A DNA stretch of 31,502 nucleotides, taken from assembly GCA_038224615.1 (NCBI GenBank), contig JBBRFH010000006.1, positions 1 through 31,502 on the forward strand, read 5' to 3'. Numbering within the stretch: position 1 is the first letter of the stretch; every line of letters begins with the position of its first letter. This DNA comes from JBBRFH01 sp038224615 (GTDB lineage: Bacteria; Planctomycetota; Phycisphaerae; Tepidisphaerales; Tepidisphaeraceae). Below, piece by piece: positions 1-5,683 of this stretch. The notes under the pieces are model-generated. The model made no database searches. It worked only from the letters and a program-made list of their open reading frames with translations, and was not told the origin of the DNA. The translations under genes and the position numbers were made by a program.

Positions 1-216
1 GGCGGCAGCAAACATGACGGGCATCATATCGTGCTATTGGGGGCGTTCCAGTTCGACGCACGCCGCGACTGGCGGCCCAAGACCCACGTCACATCCGACG
101 TCTACACCTGCCTCGGCGCCGCCAACGTCGTCAAACGATATCAAAGCGCCGGCGCAGCGGGTGGAAAACCGTTTGAGGAGCAGTTGAAGGCGTGGAAAGA
201 GCGGCTGGGGGTTTGA
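1..216 (+). pseudogene. argH: argininosuccinate lyase C-terminal tail (fragment 1)
   Basis: The reading frame is open from the window edge to a TGA at 214-216. From about base 85 the 43 encoded residues match the C-terminus of a planctomycete-type argininosuccinate lyase. They differ from the tail of the longer argH fragment near 2903 at only 5 of 41 aligned positions (shared core DVYTCLGAANVVKRYQSAGA). The residues encoded by 1-84 (GGSKHDGHHIVLLGAFQFD and on) do not resemble lyase sequence and I do not recognise them, so this is not simply the end of an intact argH running in from the left. The stop lies 6 bases from the convergent vapC stop. Most likely a displaced tail; a fused or frameshifted lyase entering from the left cannot be excluded. 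Confidence 0.6.
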
Positions 217-222
217 TGTCGT

Positions 223-657
223 TCACTTCGTCGCTAGCGGGTTGACCCACCGCAAGGCGGAAAACTGGGAGAAGTCGCTGTCGGCACTGCACAGCGTAAG
301 CCCGTGCTCGATCGCCAAGGCGGCCAGGTGGGCGTCGCCGATCAGGTTGGGGGTCATCGACGTGCGGGTTACAATTTCGCCCAGCACGCGTGCGTGATGT
401 TGCGTGGGTGTCGGCGTCCACGCCGGCTCACAGCCGAGCCAGTCTTCGACCTGCTTCCATGCCTTGGCGGGTGAAAGTGGTTTGGTGAACACGCGCGGGT
501 TGATGGAGATGCGCAAGAATGCTGTAAGCGATTGCCAGGGCAATCCGACCGGGGCGGAGCCGTTAAGTTTTTCGTCGAGCCAAACACGCGCCCGGGTGTG
601 TTCTGCGAACGATGAGATCCTGGCATACAAGAGCAGATTGGCGTCAATCAGGATCAT
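223..657 (-). CDS. vapC: VapC-type PIN-domain toxin
   Basis: A 144-residue single PIN-domain protein, a predicted Mg-dependent ribonuclease that is the toxic half of a type II toxin-antitoxin pair. The acidic active-site positions are visible: D5 in ILIDANLLLYA, D108 in NLIGDAHLAALAIEHG, and D126 with D128 in the CSADSDFSQF strand, ending RWVNPL as in the VapC subgroup with the NPRVF motif. The usual glutamate of helix 2 is replaced in SLTAFLRI, which I believe is common in this subgroup. The start is the ATG at 657. It overlaps the antitoxin stop in an ATGA arrangement, which argues against the upstream TTG at 666 and indicates translational coupling. It sits between two argH fragments with vapB. 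Confidence 0.9.
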   Translation of the reverse strand: MILIDANLLLYARISSFAEHTRARVWLDEKLNGSAPVGLPWQSLTAFLRISINPRVFTKPLSPAKAWKQVEDWLGCEPAWTPTPTQHHARVLGEIVTRTSMTPNLIGDAHLAALAIEHGLTLCSADSDFSQFSALRWVNPLATK

Positions 658-902
658 CGCGTCCAAGGCCCTTCGACGCGATCAAGCACGCTTTGAATGT
701 TCGTTATCGAGTCGACAAGACAAGTCCCCGCATCCGACGCGGGCGTGCGGTAACCGCGCTGTTTGGACTTGGGTTGCCGATTCTGCTTCAAAGCCAGCCG
801 AAGCAGGTCGTTGACCAGTTTCTTGAAATCGACATCCGATTCGTCGCGCGCCCGCTTCAACATCGCGGCCACGTCTTCGTCTATTGTCAGGGTCGTACGC
901 AT
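654..902 (-). CDS. vapB: VapB-type ribbon-helix-helix antitoxin
   Basis: An 82-residue antitoxin. The N-terminus MRTTLTIDEDVAAMLKRA is a classic ribbon-helix-helix DNA-binding segment, followed by FKKLVNDLLRLAL. The C-terminal half would bind and neutralise VapC. An upstream TTG at 938 would add 12 residues, but it falls inside the putative -35 box and RHH proteins normally begin at MRTTLTID, so the ATG at 902 was chosen. No Shine-Dalgarno sequence is visible. The predicted transcription start (about 903) is almost at the ATG, so the mRNA may be leaderless. The stop overlaps the vapC start (ATGA). The symmetric operator at 921-960 suggests autorepression. Confidence 0.88.
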   Translation of the reverse strand: MRTTLTIDEDVAAMLKRARDESDVDFKKLVNDLLRLALKQNRQPKSKQRGYRTPASDAGTCLVDSITNIQSVLDRVEGPWTR

Positions 903-909
903 GGACGCG

Positions 910-938
910 ATAGTAGATAATTGATGTTTTGATGTCAA
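910..938 (-). promoter_or_regulatory. predicted vapBC promoter
   Basis: On the minus strand there is a perfect TTGACA (933-938), a 17-base spacer and TACTAT (910-915, 4 of 6 matches to the -10 consensus). The predicted start, about 7 bases beyond the -10, falls near 903, immediately before the vapB ATG at 902. The -35 box lies inside the symmetric TTGATG/CATCAA array, as expected for an autorepressed toxin-antitoxin operon. Confidence 0.6.
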
Positions 939-960
939 TCGTAACGCATCAACGCATCAA
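921..960. promoter_or_regulatory. four-half-site palindromic operator of vapBC
   Basis: TTGATG occurs at 921-926 and 929-934, and its complement CATCAA at 947-952 and 955-960. The four half-sites are exactly symmetric about 940.5, and each pair has an 8-base period. Such arrays fit cooperative binding of RHH dimers. The array covers the vapB -35 box at 933-938. Confidence 0.65.
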
Positions 961-1029
961 GTCTTGTAATTGCTCGCCCACGTGACGCCTGATTCGGGTT
1001 GGGCTGATCCGAAGCTACGTCGTAACAAA

Positions 1030-2082
1030 TCAACGCCTTCTGCGACGGTTTAGAGCAACCATCCCTACCAAAGCGACACTCAGGAGCGAAGCTGGCTCAG
1101 GGATACTTGCGAGACGAAAACCGATATTGTTGTCCTCGAAACTCGGGTCGTAGACGTAGCGGACGAGTCCCGAGCGGAGGTAGAGCGAGTTGTCGTACCA
1201 CGAACCGCCCCGCAAACCACCCGAAGACCCGGTAACGCGCGTTTCGTTCCATTCGAACACGTTGCCGCCCTGGTCGAACGTGCCGTAGTAGCTGTCGGCC
1301 AGCGTGTACGCACCTGCGTTGGTCAGGTAGTTTTGCGAAACGCTGTACGATGTGCTACCCGTGACGGCGAAGCCATCATTGAAGCCGTTTACCAAGCCGT
1401 CGTCGCGGCTGAAATTACCCACGTTCTGGTTGATGGACCCAGCCCCCGGCGGTTGATCGCTGTTGGGTTCCGTGTTCGTCCCGGTCGGGTAAAGCCAGTA
1501 GCTGTCGGCATCACCTCCCGCAGCCGCGGGCTGGTGGTAGGCGGCTTTGTACCATTCGTTTTCGGTGGGGATGGCAAAGGTCGCGTTGGCGGAACGGCCG
1601 CCGGAGATGCTGGTGTTGCTGGTCAGCGTGTAGACGCCGGTCTCAGTGCTTCCCGCTCCCTGTCCGTTGTGCAACCAGTTGGCCATGCGGGCGGCATCGT
1701 ACCAACTGACGTAGGTGACGGGCTTGTTGCCCTGGCCCGAGAGCACGCCGTACTTGCTCCCACTGGCGTTGCCGGCGGCGAAGCTGATGCCGGCGCTGTT
1801 GCCGTCCGTGGACATGCCACTGTTGTAAAGCGCGCGCGTGTTTGTCCCACCGGCATCGGCGGCATTGAGGAACTCGACGTACTGGGCGTTGGTGGTTTCG
1901 TACTTGCTGATGCTGTACGAATACCCCACCGAGCCGATCCCCGGTACCAAGCCGCTATTGAGCGGATCCGCGGCATTCCCCGCGTTGCCCACCGTCGCCC
2001 AATCAAAAGTAACCGCAGCCTGTCCGACGGCGGTAGCCAAAGTCAACGACGCCAAAAATCCGATCGTAGATAAACGCGACAT
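1030..2082 (-). CDS. PEP-CTERM protein with SUMF1/formylglycine-generating-enzyme-like domain
   Basis: A 350-residue exported protein. The N-terminus MSRLSTIGFLASLTLATAVG is a signal peptide ending near QAA. The body is an FGE-sulfatase (SUMF1) fold of the C-type-lectin superfamily: YSISKYETTNAQYVEFLN, PVTYVSWYDAARMANWL, FAIPTENEWYKAAYH, DQGGNVFEWNE, LRGGSWYDN, and a terminal IGFRLA strand. The cysteines needed for formylglycine chemistry are absent, so catalysis is unlikely and a binding or structural surface role is inferred. The C-terminus IPEPASLLSVALVGMVALN followed by five arginines is a PEP-CTERM sorting signal, recognised by an exosortase encoded elsewhere. The start at 2082 was chosen because GAGGAG (2092-2097) is 9 bases upstream of it but only 3 bases from the ATG at 2088. 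Confidence 0.87.
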   Translation of the reverse strand: MSRLSTIGFLASLTLATAVGQAAVTFDWATVGNAGNAADPLNSGLVPGIGSVGYSYSISKYETTNAQYVEFLNAADAGGTNTRALYNSGMSTDGNSAGISFAAGNASGSKYGVLSGQGNKPVTYVSWYDAARMANWLHNGQGAGSTETGVYTLTSNTSISGGRSANATFAIPTENEWYKAAYHQPAAAGGDADSYWLYPTGTNTEPNSDQPPGAGSINQNVGNFSRDDGLVNGFNDGFAVTGSTSYSVSQNYLTNAGAYTLADSYYGTFDQGGNVFEWNETRVTGSSGGLRGGSWYDNSLYLRSGLVRYVYDPSFEDNNIGFRLASIPEPASLLSVALVGMVALNRRRRR

Positions 2083-2206
2083 GAGCATTCTCTCCTCGTT
2101 GGAAAAGGCAGCCCCTACATTGAGCCCCACCGGCAATACGTTTCCTAAGGAAGCGTTTCGGCTTTGACTTCAATTAATAGAGTGACTACCCAGAACCGTC
2201 TGTTAG

Positions 2207-2235
2207 GTTAATTCAGCGGGGGGGGGGGATGTCAA
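2207..2235 (-). promoter_or_regulatory. possible promoter with an 11-base G/C tract in the spacer
   Basis: On the minus strand, upstream of the PEP-CTERM gene, a perfect TTGACA (2230-2235) is followed by T, eleven Cs (plus-strand G run 2218-2228) and a short AT-rich stretch. At 17-base spacing the -10 candidate is ATTAAC (2207-2212), which is weak. The -35 and the tract are visible; promoter activity is a guess. The 5' leader to the gene would be about 120 bases. Confidence 0.3.
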
Positions 2236-2379
2236 GGACAAGCTCACTTAAGACTGACTTATTGGGAATTCTTAATAAATCACAGGTCTCATATCCCCCG
2301 GCGTACGAAGTGCGATGACGCCGCGGTTCGACGTCGTTCACCGCCGACAGAAGCGACGCCTTGCCTCAATTCGGCGGAC

Positions 2380-2903
2380 ATGCTCGAGCTGATCCGCGGC
2401 CGCTGCGGCAACGTGTACGGCGACCTGTTCGCGCTGATGACGATCCTCAAGGGCCTGCCCATCGGCTACAACCGCGATTTGCAGGAAGACAAACGCCTCG
2501 TCTTCCGCGCGTATGACACGGTTTCGTCATGCCTGACGATGGCGGCGGCGATCGTCAACAGCGCTTCGTATGACAAGGCTCGCATCGAACCAACGCTGGA
2601 TCGGGGCTTCCTCGACGCGACGAGCCTTGCGGAATATCTCGTCACCCGGGGCATCCCCTTCCGCACGGCGCATCACATTGTGGGGACGCTCGTCGCGCGG
2701 TGTGAGAAAGAAGGGAAGCATTCGCTCGCCCAACTCGGCGTGGACGCGTTCAACGAAGTGATGGACGCATCGACGTCACCACCGACGTCTACACCTGCCT
2801 CGGCGCTGCCAACGTCGTCAAGCGCTATCAAAGTGCCGGGGCCGCGGGCGGGAAACCGTTTGAAGACCAACTTCGTGCATGGAAGCAGCGACTCGGACTC
2901 TAG
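2380..2903 (+). pseudogene. argH: argininosuccinate lyase, truncated and frameshifted (fragment 2)
   Basis: This encodes the C-terminal third of argininosuccinate lyase (fumarate plus arginine from argininosuccinate, last step of arginine synthesis). MLELIRGRCGNVYGDLFALM and KGLPIGYNRDLQEDKR match the segment that follows the lyase signature region in the family. The roughly 280 N-terminal residues are missing. The frame starting at 2380 continues to about FNEVMDAS (2775). The tail IDVTTDVYTCLGAANVV is then read in another frame to the TAG at 2901-2903, implying a small deletion near 2768-2776. Truncated at the front and frameshifted near the end, it cannot make an enzyme. An ORF that continues in the first frame to 2910 is an artefact of the shift. 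Confidence 0.85.
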
Positions 2904-2909
2904 CCGTTG

Positions 2910-2933
2910 AGCCGGTGGGCATGCCCGCCGGCT
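2910..2933. repeat. hairpin after argH fragment 2
   Basis: A near-perfect inverted repeat (AGCCGG ... CCGGCT with inner GGGC/GCCC) lies 6 bases beyond the argH tail stop. There is no T run, so it may be a relic terminator or a small palindromic repeat. It lies between convergent argH remnants and lysA. Confidence 0.4.
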
Positions 2934-3050
2934 AAAGTTGCGCGACGAAAACGGGCACGATAGTTCACTTCTATCATGTGATCTGCACCGCGTACTGACG
3001 GAGCAGCAGGTCTGCGCCGCAGAGGGTGAGCAGGTCATTCGTTATTGCCC

Positions 3051-4334
3051 TCAGATTCGCTCCAGTGCAACCAGATCCTCGTAGGTTTCGCGTCGGCGGA
3101 TGACCTGGAAGGTGCTGCCGTCGACGAGGACCTCGGGGACGCGCGGGCGGTTGTTGTAGTTGCTGCTCATCGCGAAGCCGTACGCGCCGGCGGTGAAGAC
3201 GGCGAGCAAATCGCCGCGCCGGGTGACCGGGAGCGGGCGGTCCTTGGCGAGGTAGTCGCCGCTCTCGCAGATCGGGCCCACCACGTCGACGGTTTCGCCG
3301 TTCACCGGGGCGTGGTTTTCCTCGCGCCGGTCGATCATGTTGGCGCGATCCGGCTTCACCGGCCAGATGAAGTGATAGCTCTCGTAAAGCGTCGGGCGGA
3401 TGAGGTCGTTCATGCCGGCATCGACGATGACGAACCGCTTGCTTCCGCCTTCTTTGCGATACAAGACCTTCGTCAGCAGGATGCCCGCGTTGCCCACGAT
3501 GTATCGGCCGGGCTCGAGGGCAATGTGGTAGTCCTTGCCTTGCAGCAGCGGAACCAGCGCCTTGGCGTGTTCGGTGACAGGCAGCGCCTGCTCGGGGTTC
3601 TTGTAGTTCACCGCGAATCCGCCGCCGAGGTCGAGCCACTCGATCTTATGCCCCCGCGCCCGCAGGCGGTCGATGAGCGCGGTCATCTTCTTTACGGCGT
3701 CGACGTACGGCTGGATCTCATACACCGGCGAGCCGATGTGTACGTGGACGCCGGCGATGCGCAGGTTGCTGAGGTTTTTGAACTGATCGAAGACGCGCTC
3801 GGCGCGCTCGATGTCGACGCCGAACTTGCTTTCCTTCTGCCCGGTCGAGGTCTTGGCATGCGTCTTGGGGTCGACATCAGGATTGATGCGCACTGCTCCG
3901 ATCGCAGTTTTGCCCATTTCGCCGGCGATGCGGTCGATGTTTTCGATCTCGGCTTCGGACTCGATGTTGAACGCCGCGATGCCCGCGTCGATCGCCATGC
4001 GGATTTCGTCGTCGGTCTTGCCGACGCCGGCGTAGATGATCTTCTTCGGATCCCCGCCTGCCTCCAGCGCCCGATACAGCTCGCCGCCGCTGGTGACGTC
4101 GAAGCTGCACCCTTCGTCGGCGAGCACGCGGCAGAGGTTGATGTTGCCGCACGACTTGATCGAGTAGCAGATCGTCGGGTTGATCGCCTTGAAACTGTCG
4201 GCGACCTGCCGGTAATGGTGCAGCAGCGTCGCTTTGCTATAGACGTACACTGCGGTCCCGACTTGCTGCGCGATCTTCTCGGCAGGCACGTCTTCACAGT
4301 AAAGCTGGCCGTTCTTGTAGTTGAAAAAATCCAT
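3051..4334 (-). CDS. lysA: diaminopimelate decarboxylase
   Basis: A 427-residue PLP enzyme that converts meso-diaminopimelate to L-lysine and CO2 in the cytoplasm, the last step of lysine biosynthesis. It has the fold-type III barrel and C-terminal beta domain of the alanine-racemase/ornithine-decarboxylase group. Visible motifs are CYSIKSCGN with the PLP lysine at K60, GVGKTDDEI, FNIESEAEIENI, GVHVHIGSPV, EWLDLGGGFAVNY, ALEPGRYIVG, DAGMNDLIRPTLYESYH and the active-site GPICESGDYLAKDR. Length is typical. The start at 4334 (MDFFNYKNG) fits the family; the open frame extends to 4376 through DNA resembling an intergenic repeat. No good ribosome-binding site is visible. It is transcribed alone and ends opposite the argH remnants. 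The intact gene fits lysine prototrophy. Confidence 0.96.
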   Translation of the reverse strand: MDFFNYKNGQLYCEDVPAEKIAQQVGTAVYVYSKATLLHHYRQVADSFKAINPTICYSIKSCGNINLCRVLADEGCSFDVTSGGELYRALEAGGDPKKIIYAGVGKTDDEIRMAIDAGIAAFNIESEAEIENIDRIAGEMGKTAIGAVRINPDVDPKTHAKTSTGQKESKFGVDIERAERVFDQFKNLSNLRIAGVHVHIGSPVYEIQPYVDAVKKMTALIDRLRARGHKIEWLDLGGGFAVNYKNPEQALPVTEHAKALVPLLQGKDYHIALEPGRYIVGNAGILLTKVLYRKEGGSKRFVIVDAGMNDLIRPTLYESYHFIWPVKPDRANMIDRREENHAPVNGETVDVVGPICESGDYLAKDRPLPVTRRGDLLAVFTAGAYGFAMSSNYNNRPRVPEVLVDGSTFQVIRRRETYEDLVALERI

Positions 4335-4534
4335 AGGGGTTTTCGTGGGTTGGTTCACCGCCGAGACACAGAGCACGCGGAGATCATCCCGGGGTCATCA
4401 ATCGTCTTCGCGCGGCACAAAATCAGTCCTAGAGAATAGGACAAATTTGCGTCGTTCGCCAACCGTCGGATGTCCCGCGCGACGTGCTCCGCGCGCGCCC
4501 TGTCACATCGAGATGCACGTCGCGGACGAAGATG

Positions 4535-4601
4535 GGCGCGCAATGAGTCCACTCTATAAGAACAGCTTGGTTGCGCGATTCCGGGGTGATCGGCGCAACG
4601 C
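4535..4601 (+). repeat. dispersed TATAAG-hairpin intergenic element, copy 1
   Basis: This shares a conserved block with 25787-25850: GGCGCGCARTG, a short gap, CTATAAGNACAG, then GGTTGCGCGATTCCG and GCGCAACGC. GTTGCGC and GCGCAAC form a stem. Both copies are followed 35-50 bases on by a T-rich stretch and a second inverted repeat. The TATAAG could be a -10 box of a small RNA, or the unit could be a palindromic intergenic repeat. Confidence 0.5.
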
Positions 4602-4706
4602 ATGGTCAGAATCATCCGTAAAACCTGGCGAGATTTTCTTTTTTTCAGACCCGGGCGGGTTGCGCGCATCGGGTCTGCAGGAAACCGGCTGCCGGCCGAT
4701 CGACAA

Positions 4707-4814
4707 TGTCATCCTGAGCGCCGCGAAGGATCTTCGTGCTGCCGGGGAGGCGCTCCGGTCAACAGGCGGGCCTTGCCAGTGCCAGCAGATCCTTCGCTTC
4801 GCTTCAGGATGACA
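4707..4814. repeat. MITE-like element with 27-28 bp terminal inverted repeats
   Basis: The left end (4707-4733, TGTCATCCTGAGCG and on to AAGGATCT) is the near-complement of the right end (4787-4814, AGATCCTTCGC to CAGGATGACA), with a central unrelated 53 bases. Related TCATCCTGAGCGAAG-type palindromes occur between genes in many bacteria. It encodes nothing. Confidence 0.65.
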
Positions 4815-4867
4815 AAGTAACTATGCGTGACAGAGCCTTACAGACCCGGCTTGCGCGATGCTCTGCA

Positions 4868-5095
4868 TCACCCGCGTTGCGCCTGCTGCTGGCGGATGAT
4901 GCGCTCCTGCAGGCACGACGGACAGAGGCACGAAGCGTGCTCGTCGCCGGGCATGGAGAGCACATGGGGGAAGTTGGTACACCAGCAGGCACCCGAGCGG
5001 GCGCCGCACTCAAACTGCTTGCCGCAGGCGCAACGTTTGAGGCCGACTTCAGTCGAAGCCTGCGGGGTGAGCGTGTGGAGTCGGTCGGTGGGCAT
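4868..5095 (-). CDS. cysteine-rich CWC family protein
   Basis: A 75-residue protein with eight cysteines (C22, C24, C30, C37, C39, C56, C58, C61) in the arrangement CACGKQFECGARSGACWCT ... CLCPSCL. This is the pattern of the cysteine-rich CWC family, named for its Cys-Trp-Cys core. The clustered cysteines suggest a metal-binding (zinc or Fe-S) knuckle, but the function of the family is unknown to me. No signal peptide is seen, so it is probably cytoplasmic. GAGGAG lies about 12 bases upstream of the ATG at 5095. It is on the same strand as lysA but 533 bases away, so co-transcription is doubtful. Confidence 0.8.
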   Translation of the reverse strand: MPTDRLHTLTPQASTEVGLKRCACGKQFECGARSGACWCTNFPHVLSMPGDEHASCLCPSCLQERIIRQQQAQRG

Positions 5096-5683
5096 CGGGT
5101 GCGGTTCTCCTCGCTTCGGTCGAATGTCGAGTAGTTATAAGCCCCCGCATTGCGTTTCGAGAACAATACCAGCCGCGAAGCTGCGAAGAGCGCGAAGGCA
5201 GACACGAAGAATGCTCATTTCTTTATTTTTCCCTTCGCGGTGATCATCGCGCTCATCGCACCTTCGCGGCTCGCATTGGCGTCTGGGCGCGGGTTTCACA
5301 CCGGAGCAGTATGAGCGGGGAGGGATCGTACCGCGCTGGGGATCGTTCGCGAACGCTTTTGTCGGGTGCGACAGATTCGTCCCGCATGAGGCGTACGACG
5401 TCGTGTTGCCTCCGCGAAGCTGCGAAGAGGCGATCACGTCGCCAGCGACGCGATCAAGGCGGACTTCGTACATCGCGCTAATTATGCCACGCCGCCGCGG
5501 AATCCGCTGGCGGTAACGCGCGGGCAAGGGGAACTTCCCCGATGCTGTCATTTGGATTTCATCCTCCCCAAGCGTGATGAAGAACATGCGCCGGCGGCGT
5601 AAGCTGCGTGTCCGCGGCGGCGTCTGTCCTGATGCGCCGCGGAGTTGTTCTGCCGCGATTGCTCCTCACCGCACCGGAGAGAC
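5096..5683. other. intergenic region with inverted repeats, no gene
   Basis: 588 bases between divergent genes. It contains a large inverted repeat (5171-5271) and a second copy of its 18-base arm start (CCGCGAAGCTGCGAAGAG at 5412-5429). Another small inverted repeat lies near 5430-5453 (GATCACGTCG/CGACGCGATC). Open frames here show no family resemblance. Promoters for both neighbours must lie here but none is obvious. Confidence 0.6.
5171..5271. repeat. large palindromic intergenic repeat, copy 1
   Basis: The arms AGCCGCGAAGCTGCGAAGAG and (complement) AGCCGCGAAGGTGCGATGAG flank a short AT-rich centre (TTTCTTTATTTTTC). A related element with the same outer arms (CCGCGAAG ... GAGCGCGAAG ... 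CTTCGCG) is at 29788-29950, so this is a dispersed family. Confidence 0.65.

Larger units (their letters stand above)
4335..4867. other. intergenic region with repeats, no convincing gene
   Basis: 533 bases between lysA and the CWC protein. Short open frames on both strands lack family resemblance and ribosome-binding sites. The region contains a dispersed hairpin element (4535-4601), a T-rich stretch (4636-4648) followed by an AGACCCG...CGGGTCT inverted repeat near 4649-4678, and a MITE-like inverted repeat (4707-4814). The lysA promoter should be here but was not identified. Confidence 0.6.

Noticed and set aside
85..216. argH tails as integron attC-like sites
   Set aside because: The tails lack the short paired core sites and folded symmetry of attC, and no integron integrase is in the window.
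1030..2082. Possible diversity-generating retroelement target (FGE/C-type-lectin fold)
   Set aside because: Such folds are typical retroelement targets, but the protein continues to a PEP-CTERM tail and no reverse transcriptase or template repeat is seen in the window.
3045..4439. 464-codon plus-strand frame opposite lysA
   Set aside because: Complement of a gene with unmistakable LysA motifs; no recognisable family on the plus strand.
4838..4884. Further copy of the TATAAG-hairpin element (TACAG...CTTGCGCGATGC)
   Set aside because: Only the core words match, the TATAAG box is absent, and it overlaps the end of the CWC gene; chance similarity is as likely.
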